Assembly (NCBI GenBank): GCA_964553125.1
Contig: CAZKJW010000011.1
Coordinates: 1-36,742, forward strand
Length of the DNA stretch: 36,742 nucleotides
Direction: 5' to 3'
Origin: Aphodomonas sp964553125
Lineage (GTDB): Bacteria; Bacillota; Clostridia; Christensenellales; Aristaeellaceae
Position 1 is the stretch's first letter. Each line of letters opens with the position of its first letter. Shown here piece by piece: positions 15,624-22,416 of the stretch. The notes beneath the pieces are model-generated. The model ran no database searches, was not told the origin of the DNA, and saw only the letters and a program-made list of their open reading frames with translations. The translations under genes were made by a program, and so were the position numbers.

Positions 15624-15660
15624 AACGCCCGGACGCAAAGCTGCCGTCCGGGCGTTTTTT
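15624..15660 (+). terminator. Intrinsic terminator after guaB
   Basis: Perfect 12-bp stem AACGCCCGGACG / CGTCCGGGCGTT (15624-15635 with 15645-15656), followed by T to 15660. Very strong terminator, 50 nt past the stop. Confidence 0.95.
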
Positions 15661-15668
15661 GCGGGCAG

Positions 15669-15697
15669 TGTACAGCGCGGCGATTTTGTGGTATGCT
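15669..15697 (+). promoter_or_regulatory. Promoter of the zinc-ribbon gene
   Basis: -35-like TGTACA (15669-15674), 17 nt, -10 TATGCT (15692-15697) preceded by TGG (extended -10). It lies immediately after the guaB terminator. Confidence 0.55.
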
Positions 15698-15735
15698 CTG
15701 TTCCGAAAACAAAACGCGGAAAGGGAGGCGTGCGC

Positions 15736-15999
15736 ATGAAGTGTCCGCTCTGCGGCGGCGAGATGGAAGAAGGCGGGCTGGTGATTCAAAGCGTCAACCC
15801 CGGCTGGGTGCCGATGGAGCAGTTTCAGCGCAAGGGCGTGAAAAGGCTCTGCTATCGCGGTCTGCGCACCATTGGCAAAACGAGCATCCTCTGGGGACAG
15901 ACGAAGGTTCCGAACGCGTTCTTTTGCAGGCCGTGCAACAAAATCGTCGGGATATTCGACGTGACGAACCACATCGACGATTCGCAGGAGCCGGCCTGA
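15736..15999 (+). CDS. Small zinc-ribbon protein (DUF6487-like)
   Basis: An 87-residue protein starting MKCPLCGGEM and containing a second pair FFCRPCNK; Cys3, Cys6, Cys64 and Cys67 form a four-cysteine zinc ribbon. Between the pairs are GLVIQSVNPGWVPME and a basic stretch. Similar short proteins are common in Clostridia as uncharacterised PF20097-type proteins; no function is known to me. The start ATG 15736 follows GGGAGG at about 8 nt. It sits 99 nt ahead of an XRE regulator gene in the same direction and may be co-transcribed with it. Confidence 0.8.
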   Translation: MKCPLCGGEMEEGGLVIQSVNPGWVPMEQFQRKGVKRLCYRGLRTIGKTSILWGQTKVPNAFFCRPCNKIVGIFDVTNHIDDSQEPA

Positions 16000-16098
16000 G
16001 GCGCTTGCGCCGAAAAAAACAGCGTCGCGCTGAAATTCGCCGTCTGTGGGGAGGAATTCTCACGCGCGGCGTGGCAGAATGTCTTCGGGGTGAATGCA

Positions 16099-16566
16099 AT
16101 GGATCAGGCAAAAATCGGGAAGCATCTGGCTGCGCTGCGCCGGGGCGCGGGCATGACGCAGGAGACGCTGGCCGGACGCATCGGCGTAACAAACAAGACC
16201 GTTTCGCGCTGGGAAACCGGGCGCTATCTGCCGGATATTGAGGCGCTTGCGCTGCTGGCAAAGGAGTTTGGCACAACCGTGGATGCGATGCTGGCGGGCG
16301 AAAGCGCCGCGGAAAACACGCGCGCCGCGCTGAAGCCGGACGTGTTCTCGCGCAGGGAACGGGAGGCGTATTTCCGGAAGAAATGGCGCAGGGAGCATAT
16401 CGGGCTGACGGCAGCCGTTTGGGCGGCGGCCGCCGCGCCGGCTGCGGCGGGGCTTGTGCTGCGCAGGCCGTACCAAATCGGCGCGGGAGCGCTGATTGCG
16501 CTGGCGGGGCATATGTTTCTGCATAACAAGATGATGGCGTATGTGGAGGAGAAGCTCTCCTGCTGA
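16099..16566 (+). CDS. XRE-family regulator with C-terminal membrane segments
   Basis: A 155-residue protein. The N-terminal Cro/C1 helix-turn-helix is clear (residues about 5-60: IGKHLAALRRGAGMTQETLA, GVTNKTVSRWETGRYLPDIE). A charged linker leads to two hydrophobic segments (about 103-121 and 126-146), so the regulator is probably membrane-bound with its DNA-binding domain inside the cell. This layout is common in Clostridia. The target is not evident. ATG 16099 is chosen because GGGGTG lies 6-7 nt upstream; an in-frame GTG at 16090 overlaps that site. The upstream neighbour encodes the zinc-ribbon protein. Confidence 0.88.
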   Translation: MDQAKIGKHLAALRRGAGMTQETLAGRIGVTNKTVSRWETGRYLPDIEALALLAKEFGTTVDAMLAGESAAENTRAALKPDVFSRREREAYFRKKWRREHIGLTAAVWAAAAAPAAAGLVLRRPYQIGAGALIALAGHMFLHNKMMAYVEEKLSC

Positions 16567-16579
16567 AAACGCGCAGAGA

Positions 16580-16631
16580 AACAGCCGGGGCTTGCGGCGG
16601 AGCTTGTTTCCGTCCGAAAGTCCCGGCTGTT
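16580..16631. terminator. Bidirectional hairpin between converging genes
   Basis: Ten-base-pair stem AACAGCCGGG / CCCGGCTGTT (16580-16589 with 16622-16631), 32-nt loop. It lies 13 nt after the XRE stop and 22 nt after the stop of the converging zinc-finger gene. Short T-rich flanks occur on both sides (TTATTTAT; TTTCTCTGC). Confidence 0.65.
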
Positions 16632-16653
16632 ATTTATGGCGCGAAGCCTGCGC

Positions 16654-17247
16654 TCAGTAGCTGCCTTCACCGTCGCAGACGCTGCACACGCCGTTGCCGT
16701 TGCAGGCGAAGCAGGTTTCGTATTTCCTGCCGTTCTTGTAACGGCCTGAGCCGCTGCAATATTTGCATCGGCCGCTGTCGCGGCATTCAATGCAGCGCGT
16801 GCCGCCATCGACCAGATCCGACGTGCCGAGCCCGAGCGTGAAGTCCGTCGAATCCGGAACGGCGAGCACGAACAGCAGCGAGCCCTTGCCGCCATGGGAA
16901 AGCTCCTTGGCGTTGTCCACAACGAAAATGCCAAGCTCCGTCAAGCCGTCGTCGCAGGTGTAGGTCATGTAATAGACAGCGCCGGACGGGTTGGCTTGTT
17001 TCTTTGCGGAAAATCCGCGCGTCTTGAGCGCTTCGGTGTAGGCGGCGATGATGTTGGACGCCTGATCGATGGTAATTTCCACTTCGTATACGTACGTGTG
17101 ATAGGGGCCGTTCTTTTCCTCTGTGGCGCTGTACAGCTCTCCCTTTGCGCCCAGCACGGGGCCGATATCGGGCAGCTATGTCGCAGCCTGCGCGGGCAGC
17201 GCGATGACGAGACACAGGCAAAGCAGAACGAGCAGTTTTCTGCGCAT
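16654..17247 (-). pseudogene. Exported DnaJ-type zinc-finger protein interrupted by an amber codon
   Basis: Minus strand from ATG 17247, with GGAGGAGG about 6 nt upstream. The first 23 codons give a complete signal peptide (MRRKLLVLLCLCLVIALPAQ and three more residues). Codon 24 (17178-17176) is TAG. The same frame continues with LPDIGPVLGAKGELY for 173 more codons to a TGA. The remainder holds an alpha/beta-looking domain (YHTYVYEVEITIDQASNIIA, CDDGLTELGIFVVDNAKEL). It ends in DnaJ-like zinc motifs (CIECRDSGRCKYCSGSG, CFACNGNGVCSVCDGEG). The signal peptide, ribosome site and promoter are intact, so the break looks recent, or is an assembly error. Restart at the GTG 17157 would give a 167-residue protein without export signal. 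Function unknown. Confidence 0.75.
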
Positions 17248-17283
17248 AAGATCCTCCTCCGATACTTCGTTTTTTTTGACGAT

Positions 17284-17312
17284 ATTACATCCATACCGGC
17301 TGCCCTTGTCAA
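17284..17312 (-). promoter_or_regulatory. Promoter of the amber-interrupted zinc-finger gene
   Basis: Minus strand: -35 TTGACA (17307-17312), 17-nt spacer, -10 TGTAAT (17284-17289). It lies directly after the SH3 gene terminator. Confidence 0.7.
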
Positions 17313-17320
17313 GCGAAGCA

Positions 17321-17360
17321 AAAACACGGAACCGCCTCCGCAGGAGACAGTTCCGTGTTT
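17321..17360 (-). terminator. Intrinsic terminator after the SH3-repeat gene
   Basis: Perfect 11-bp stem AAACACGGAAC / GTTCCGTGTTT (17322-17332 with 17350-17360). On the minus strand it runs into TTTTTGC. It lies 13 nt after the stop. Confidence 0.85.
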
Positions 17361-17373
17361 GTGAATGCGAATC

Positions 17374-19044
17374 TCAGTCGGGCAGGAACGTCAGATAGGT
17401 GGTGAGCACGTAGCCGGTATATGCGCCCCAGCTGACGTAAGTCCAGCGCTCGCCGCGGGAGAGCACCGAAACCTCCGTCCGTGCGGGAATGGTACACAGC
17501 GAAGTGCTGGCCGTGGAGGAGCTGGTGTACAGCTTCAGGCCGTTTCCACTTGCCGAGACGATTGCGCGGGAGGACGTGACGCTGGAGACGCCGCCGCCGA
17601 AGTTGAGGAAGCCGGTCATTGCATAGCCGGTCACGCCGCCGTAGCTGATGCGGCTCCATGTGGTGCCGCGCTCAAGCACGGAAACCGACGCGCCCTTGGG
17701 CGCAACCTTGAGGATGCGCGCGCCCACATAGGACGCCTCGCGGATGTTCAGCCCTCCGGACTGCGTGGCCACAATGGCCCATGTGCCGGTGATCGCGGTC
17801 GGCGCGGCGGTCGGCGTGGGCGTGTAGTAGCCGGTGGAGAGGTAGCGGGTCATGACGTAGCCGGTGACGCCGTTGTAGCGCACCCAGCTCCATGTGGAGC
17901 CTGCGGACAGCACTTCCACACGCGCATAGCGCGGGATGACCATCGTTACGCGCGCGCCGGTTCCGGCGTATTCGCGCATGTTGAGGCCGCCGCCGTTCGT
18001 GCTGACGTAAGCGTAGCTCTGCACGGCGGGCGCCGTGGGAAGCACCGGCACGGGCGTCGCCGTGGGCGCGGGCGTGTAGGCGAAGCTGAGGTAGTTCGTC
18101 ATGACATAGCCGACAATGCCGTTATAGCGGACGAAGCACCACGTGCTGCCATAGGAGAAAACTTCCACCTGCGCATAGCGCGGGATGACGGTGAGCACGC
18201 GCGCGCCGGTTCCGGCGTATTCGCGCATGTTGAGGCCGCCGCCGTTCGTGCTGACGTAGGCATAGCCCTGAAGCGTGCCGGGGTTCGCGGTGGGACGCGC
18301 CGTCGGCTGCGCCGCGTATTCGGTCAGGAACGAGCGCAGAACCCAGCCGGTCACGCCGGAATAGCGGATGCGCGCCCAGCCGCCGTCATACTCGAAGATC
18401 TCGACGGTTGCATATTGCGGAATGTAGCCGATTACGTCCGCGCCATAGCTGGGCAGGCGGCGGAGGTTGAGGCTGCCGGAGGCCGTCGTCACCTGCGCTT
18501 TGCCGATCACCTTCTCGCCCGGCGCGGGCGTGATGAGCGAAACCAGCGGGGTTGCGGTCGGCTGCGCGGGGAGAGTCGGCGCGGGCGTGGGCGTGGCCGT
18601 GGGGGAGGGATTGAGCATCTCCCAGTAGGCGTTTTCTTCTGCCTTGCTCATGAAGGTGATGGTTTTGACCGGCACATAGCCGGCCGTTCCCTTTGTGATG
18701 ACGCGAACCCACAGCGTGCCGTCGGCCGTGTTGACGCCGGAAACGCCGTCATAGAGCACGACGTCGTCCGCCGTGACGGTGGTGACGACCGAGCCGTCTC
18801 CGGGCGAATTATACAGCGCGCCGCCGGAGAGGATAAAGCCGTAGTTGCTCGAATGAGCCGGCATGGTTTCATTGACGATGATGCCGCTTCCAATGGGGAG
18901 GCCGCCGTCCGGAGACGCGCCGCCGCCGATCGGCGTGATTCCGCTTGCGCTTGCACCGCTTCCGATTGAAATGCTTTCCGCCGCAGCGGGCAGGCAGGCG
19001 GCCGTTAAAGTGAGCGCAATCAGCGCCGCAAGTAGCTTTTTCAT
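17374..19044 (-). CDS. Secreted protein with six bacterial SH3 domains
   Basis: A 556-residue protein. It has a signal peptide (MKKLLAALIALTLTAACLPAAA) and a Gly/Ser-rich stretch to about 65. Six SH3b-type units follow at about 70-130 (degenerate), 183-241, 260-321, 342-404, 421-481 and 491-554. Thr/Pro-rich linkers separate several of them, mainly 147-175, 242-258, 322-340 and 405-420. The units carry the SH3_3 pattern GGLNMRE...GARV..VIPR...VEV...G..W..VRYNG.VGYVM. Such domains usually bind peptidoglycan, but no hydrolase domain is present, so an adhesive, scaffold or wall-sensing role is an inference. Units 3 and 4 share a 62-bp identical DNA stretch. The start ATG 19044 follows GGAGGAGG; the longer frame to 19110 lacks a ribosome site. 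LTAAC in the signal peptide is a weak lipobox, so lipidation is not excluded. Confidence 0.88.
   Translation of the reverse strand: MKKLLAALIALTLTAACLPAAAESISIGSGASASGITPIGGGASPDGGLPIGSGIIVNETMPAHSSNYGFILSGGALYNSPGDGSVVTTVTADDVVLYDGVSGVNTADGTLWVRVITKGTAGYVPVKTITFMSKAEENAYWEMLNPSPTATPTPAPTLPAQPTATPLVSLITPAPGEKVIGKAQVTTASGSLNLRRLPSYGADVIGYIPQYATVEIFEYDGGWARIRYSGVTGWVLRSFLTEYAAQPTARPTANPGTLQGYAYVSTNGGGLNMREYAGTGARVLTVIPRYAQVEVFSYGSTWCFVRYNGIVGYVMTNYLSFAYTPAPTATPVPVLPTAPAVQSYAYVSTNGGGLNMREYAGTGARVTMVIPRYARVEVLSAGSTWSWVRYNGVTGYVMTRYLSTGYYTPTPTAAPTAITGTWAIVATQSGGLNIREASYVGARILKVAPKGASVSVLERGTTWSRISYGGVTGYAMTGFLNFGGGVSSVTSSRAIVSASGNGLKLYTSSSTASTSLCTIPARTEVSVLSRGERWTYVSWGAYTGYVLTTYLTFLPD
17948..18258. 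repeat. 62-bp exact direct repeat within the SH3 gene
   Basis: Positions 17948-18009 and 18197-18258 are identical over 62 bp at an offset of 249 bp, which is exactly 83 codons, one SH3 unit plus linker. The bases to the right of each copy are also similar. This points to a recent in-frame duplication or ongoing recombination between units 3 and 4. Confidence 0.92.
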
Positions 19045-19106
19045 ACTCCTCCTCCTGATTGTAATTGGTGATTCATTTATAAGACGAATAAGAATTGCTT
19101 TTTGCG

Positions 19107-19820
19107 TCATATTTTTGAAATATTTCTGCTGGAAAAATCAGGAAGCCGGCGCGCTGCGCCTTCAGGTTCCTCCGTCAGCCAGCGGAATATGCCCAGCCCT
19201 TCCGCGCCCATCAGCTCCGGGTGAAACTGCACCAGCAGCGTGTTCTCGCCTTCCAGCGCTTCGATGACGCCGTCGGGCGCGCACGCCGAAACGCGCAGCC
19301 CCTCGCCGGGACGGTCGACCGCCTGATGATGGCTGGAATTGCATGAGCGCGCGCCGCCGCCGAAAACGCGCGCCAGCGCGCTTGATTCCTCCACATGAAC
19401 GGGATGCCGGCCCAGCGCGTTGCCGCAGTGCCAGAGCACCGGATCGAATGCGTCGGGCAGGTGCTGATGCAGCGTGCCGCCGCAGAAAACGTTCACCGCC
19501 TGACAGCCGCGGCATATGCCCAGCACGCGCTTGCCCGCCGCGTGAAACGCTTCCCACAGCAGCCTGTCGGACAGATCGCGCGCAGGGGAGTCGCACGCAA
19601 GCGACGGATGCGGCGCTTGCCCGAACGCTTCCGCGGGCAGGTCGCCGCCGCCCGGCAGGAGCAGCGCGTCGAACGCTTCGGCATACAGCGCCGCCTGAGC
19701 GGCGTTTTCCGCCTCGGCAAAGGCGGCAAGCCCGCCCGCTGCCTGCACGGAGCGGGCGTAGGAGACGCGCATGACGGCGTCCTTCTGCACGATATTTGCG
19801 GCGATGAGAATTTTCTTCAA
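19107..19820 (-). CDS. Class I glutamine amidotransferase-like hydrolase (peptidase C26, PuuD type)
   Basis: A 237-residue protein of the gamma-glutamyl-gamma-aminobutyrate hydrolase family. Catalytic features are the nucleophile elbow LGICRGCQAVNVF, the DALLLPGGGDL loop, SSHHQAVDRPG, and VQFHPE supplying His and Glu. The family splits gamma-glutamyl amides; the natural substrate here is not known. The start is read as TTG 19820 because AGGAGGA lies about 7 nt upstream and the frame then begins KKILIAANIV. It begins 18 nt after the stop of the amidohydrolase gene and is probably in one operon with it. Confidence 0.9.
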   Translation of the reverse strand: MKKILIAANIVQKDAVMRVSYARSVQAAGGLAAFAEAENAAQAALYAEAFDALLLPGGGDLPAEAFGQAPHPSLACDSPARDLSDRLLWEAFHAAGKRVLGICRGCQAVNVFCGGTLHQHLPDAFDPVLWHCGNALGRHPVHVEESSALARVFGGGARSCNSSHHQAVDRPGEGLRVSACAPDGVIEALEGENTLLVQFHPELMGAEGLGIFRWLTEEPEGAARRLPDFSSRNISKI

Positions 19821-19838
19821 GCGTGTTCCTCCTATGGT

Positions 19839-21128
19839 TTACAGCTGCGCTAAGATTTTGTTCTTCAGCCGCTCGGTTTCGGCCTTTGCCTTTTCCACGT
19901 CGATGGTGGGCCATTCGCCCTCGCGGTAGACCACCTTGCCGTCGGAGACGGTCATGAGCACGTCCGTGCCGCTGGCCGACCAGAGCAGGTTGTTGAGAAT
20001 GCTGTGCTCGGGCGCGCACCACGGCGCGTCCATGTCAAAGAGCGTCAGGTCGGCGCGGAAGCCCTCGCGGATTTCGCCGCAGTCCTCGCGCCCCTGCGAG
20101 AGCGCGCCGACGCGCGTTGCGCAGCGAAGCGCTTCCTCGGGGGTGATGACGGTCGGGTCGTCCGCGCGCACGCGCTGGGTGAGCGCGAAGACGCGGATTT
20201 CTTCGAGCATGTTGAGGTTGTTGTTGCTGGCAACGCTGTCGGTGCCCATGCCGACGGAAACGCCGTGCCGCCATGCGCGCGGCACGTCCAGAACGCCGCT
20301 GGCCAGCTTCAGGTTCGACTTGGGGCAGTGCGCGATGGTCACGCCCTTCTCGCGGAAGATGTCCAGATCCTCCGGCTCCGCCCAGACGCAGTGCGCCGCC
20401 GTCGTCGGCAGATCGAACAGCCCGCAGTCGTACAGATATCTCGCGGGCGTGCGGCTGCCGTGGCGCGCCTTGCATTCTTCATGCTCAAGCCGCGTTTCGC
20501 TCACATGTACGTGCATCCGCTGCCCGCCCTGCGCGCGCGCTTCCTCTACCAGCTGCCGCACGAGCGGTTCGTTAGAGGTATATTCGGCGTGCAGCGAAAA
20601 ATCAATCTTGATTTTTCCGCCGTATGCGCCGTCAAGGCTGCGCAGGGCGGCGCGGGTTTCCTTGGTGGAGCGCATGGATTCAAAATCGGGCGCGCCGAAC
20701 ATGGTCATGCCGTTGGAGAGATTCGCCTTTGCGCCGGCCTCGCCGAAGGCGCGCGCTTCGGTTTCCAGAAGGAAATACATGTCCGTCGTGCCGACGATGC
20801 CGAAGCGCAGCATTTCCGCCGCGCCCAGCAGCGTGCCCCAGTAAATCGCTTCTTCGTCGAGCTTCGCTTCAAAGGGGAAGATGCGCGTGTTCAGCCATTC
20901 CTGCAGCTTGAGGTTTTCGCCGTAGCCGCGCATGAGCGTCATGGCGGTGTGGCTGTGACAGTTGTAAAACGCGGGCAGCAGCAGCCTGTGCGTTCCGCGG
21001 ATGGTTTCGCCGTAGTCTTTTTCAGGGCGCTTTGCGCCGATATAAGCAATTCTCTCGCCTTCCGTGGCGACATAGCAATGCGTGCGCAGCCCGTCGGGCA
21101 GAAGCGCTGAAACATCTTCAAACAGCAT
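19839..21128 (-). CDS. Amidohydrolase, SAH/MTA deaminase type
   Basis: A 429-residue metal-dependent hydrolase of the 5-methylthioadenosine/S-adenosylhomocysteine deaminase (MtaD/TrzN) group. Metal-binding motifs are in order: FYNCHSHTAM, HVHVSETRLEHEE, TAAHCVWAEPED, IAHCPKSNLKLASG and GMGTDSVASNNNLNM. The reaction would be hydrolytic deamination of an adenosine derivative to the inosine form. Related members act on guanine or other aminopurines, so the substrate is provisional. The start ATG 21128 follows AAAGGAAA. It has its own promoter, diverges from murI, and leads into the C26 hydrolase gene. Confidence 0.88.
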   Translation of the reverse strand: MLFEDVSALLPDGLRTHCYVATEGERIAYIGAKRPEKDYGETIRGTHRLLLPAFYNCHSHTAMTLMRGYGENLKLQEWLNTRIFPFEAKLDEEAIYWGTLLGAAEMLRFGIVGTTDMYFLLETEARAFGEAGAKANLSNGMTMFGAPDFESMRSTKETRAALRSLDGAYGGKIKIDFSLHAEYTSNEPLVRQLVEEARAQGGQRMHVHVSETRLEHEECKARHGSRTPARYLYDCGLFDLPTTAAHCVWAEPEDLDIFREKGVTIAHCPKSNLKLASGVLDVPRAWRHGVSVGMGTDSVASNNNLNMLEEIRVFALTQRVRADDPTVITPEEALRCATRVGALSQGREDCGEIREGFRADLTLFDMDAPWCAPEHSILNNLLWSASGTDVLMTVSDGKVVYREGEWPTIDVEKAKAETERLKNKILAQL

Positions 21129-21168
21129 GAGAGATTTTCCTTTCTGCTATATTGTACCGGATAGGGGT

Positions 21169-21197
21169 ATCATAGCCCAAGAAGGAAAGAAGGTCAA
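21169..21197 (-). promoter_or_regulatory. Promoter of the SAH/MTA deaminase operon
   Basis: Minus strand: -35 TTGACC (21192-21197), 17-nt spacer, -10 TATGAT (21169-21174). The start codon follows 40 nt downstream of the -10. Confidence 0.78.
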
Positions 21198-21201
21198 GCG
21201 C

Positions 21202-21230
21202 TTTACTCTTTATTCGTTTTGTGGTATAAA
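21202..21230 (+). promoter_or_regulatory. Promoter of murI
   Basis: -35 TTTACT (21202-21207), 17 nt, -10 TATAAA (21225-21230) preceded by TGG (extended -10). The two divergent -35 boxes are only 4 bp apart, so the promoters may interfere with each other. Confidence 0.7.
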
Positions 21231-21270
21231 GAGGGAACGGAGTGCCTTTGGCTGGTTGAAAGGAAAGCAA

Positions 21271-22098
21271 ATGGATCAGAGTTTGAAAAACGCGCCCATC
21301 GGTGTGACGGATTCCGGCGTGGGCGGGCTGACCGTCGTGCGCGAACTGCAAAAGCTCCTGCCCGGCGAGGATATCGTCTACTTTGGCGACGGCGCGAACT
21401 GCCCCTACGGCAACCGTTCCTGGGAGGAACTGGAGACGCTGCTTGCGCGCAACGTGGCTTTTTTGCGGGAGCGGGGCGTGAAGGCGGTCGTCGTGGCGTG
21501 CAACACAACGTCTGCGCTGGTGGACAGCGCGCCGCATGATTTCGGCGTGCCGCTCTTTACGATCATCGCGCCTGCGGCGCAGGCCGTGAAGCGCTGCGGG
21601 GCGCGGAAGGTGGGGCTTCTGGCGACGGAATTCACCGTGCGCTCCGGCTGCTACGAAAAACGGATCCACGCGCTTTGCCCGGACGTGCAGCTTGTCGCAA
21701 AGGGCAGCCCGAGTCTGGCTGGGCTGATCGACGGCGGCGCGTTTGACGACGCGGCCATCAACGCCGAGATTTTTGCGCAGGTGGGCGATATCATCGCGCG
21801 CGAGCCGGTGACGCATCTGATTTTGGGCTGCACGCATTACCCGATCGTCGAGGAAAACTTCCGCGCGTGCTTCCCCTTCGTACAGCTGATCGATCCGGCG
21901 CGCGAGGAAGCGCTGGCCGTTTCCATCGCGCTGAGCGCGGAAAATCTCGTCAGACCTGCCGCTGCGGGCGAGCGCGGACGGTTTGAAGTGTACACGTCCG
22001 GCGACCCCGACGTATATGAAAAGGTGGCCGCGCGGCTCCGGCTTTTCCCGCCGGACAAGACGGAAAAACTTTCGGTTGAATCGCTCCGAAAGGGTTGA
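21271..22098 (+). CDS. murI: Glutamate racemase
   Basis: Supplies D-glutamate for peptidoglycan by cofactor-independent racemisation. The 275-residue length is normal. Family motifs with both catalytic cysteines are present: IGVTDSGVGGLTVVREL, YFGDGANCPYG, VACNTTSA (first Cys) and LGCTHYP (second Cys). The start ATG 21271 follows AAAGGAAAG; the frame is open further upstream, but that region contains the promoter. The stop codon overlaps the -35 box of the next promoter. Confidence 0.97.
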   Translation: MDQSLKNAPIGVTDSGVGGLTVVRELQKLLPGEDIVYFGDGANCPYGNRSWEELETLLARNVAFLRERGVKAVVVACNTTSALVDSAPHDFGVPLFTIIAPAAQAVKRCGARKVGLLATEFTVRSGCYEKRIHALCPDVQLVAKGSPSLAGLIDGGAFDDAAINAEIFAQVGDIIAREPVTHLILGCTHYPIVEENFRACFPFVQLIDPAREEALAVSIALSAENLVRPAAAGERGRFEVYTSGDPDVYEKVAARLRLFPPDKTEKLSVESLRKG

Positions 22099-22124
22099 CG
22101 CGCGCGTCAGAAAAGGCATATAAT
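22095..22124 (+). promoter_or_regulatory. Promoter of the mgtE leader transcript
   Basis: -35 TTGACG (22095-22100, overlapping the murI stop), 18 nt, consensus -10 TATAAT (22119-22124). The predicted start near 22131 leaves a leader of about 286 nt before mgtE. Confidence 0.82.
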
Positions 22125-22130
22125 GAATAA

Positions 22131-22416
22131 GTTCCTATAAGAAATAAGAAACCGATATAAGCGAGGTGAACGGGATGGACGCTGGCAGTTGCACAGGTGC
22201 GCCGCAGGACCCAGGGTTGCGCCGCGCGGGCGAACGTTTCCGTCCCATGGTCAGCCGTTTCTGAGTCAACAGTCTTGCGCATCTGAAGAATCCACGCGCC
22301 AAAGCGCGCGATGGATTTGTTTGCGTGTGTGAGCAGTTTCGACGTGCCGTGTTCCTGTCCCTTTTTGCGCCAAGGGTTGGCGAAGGTATCAATCAAAAAG
22401 GAAGGAGACGGTTATT
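22131..22416 (+). ncRNA. Structured mgtE leader with a stem that masks the ribosome binding site (class not identified)
   Basis: Three structures are visible. One is a strong hairpin, AATCCACGCGC (22289-22299) with GCGCG and TGGATT (22304-22308, 22312-22317). Another is a 6-bp hairpin CGCCAA-GGG-TTGGCG near 22370-22382. The third is a long-range stem, 22353-22366 with 22395-22406, giving 12 pairs and two bulges; it covers the GGAAGGAG ribosome site. mgtE genes in Bacillota are often under M-box magnesium riboswitches. Here only scattered M-box-like pieces appear (AGGTGA at 22164-22169, ACGCTG, GTCAACAG at 22265-22272), and the conserved GGCTCCT block was not found. A magnesium-responsive role is therefore an inference. 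A 29-codon frame with a good ribosome site also starts at 22175. Confidence 0.5.

Noticed and set aside
16654..17247. Genome-wide recoding of TAG as a sense codon
   Set aside because: About 30 other recognised genes contain no in-frame TAG, which a recoded genome would show often; local mutation, assembly error or rare readthrough are more likely.
17948..18258. CRISPR-like spacing of repeats
   Set aside because: Only two long copies, in frame within a protein domain repeat; no array, leader or cas genes.
17365..18969. 534-codon plus-strand frame opposite the SH3 protein
   Set aside because: Its repeats mirror those of the SH3 gene, which has a signal peptide, ribosome site and terminator.
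22131..22416. Confident annotation as an M-box riboswitch
   Set aside because: Scattered matches (AGGTGA, ACGCTG, GTCAACAG) exist, but the conserved central blocks and spacing do not fit by eye, so only an unclassified leader is reported.
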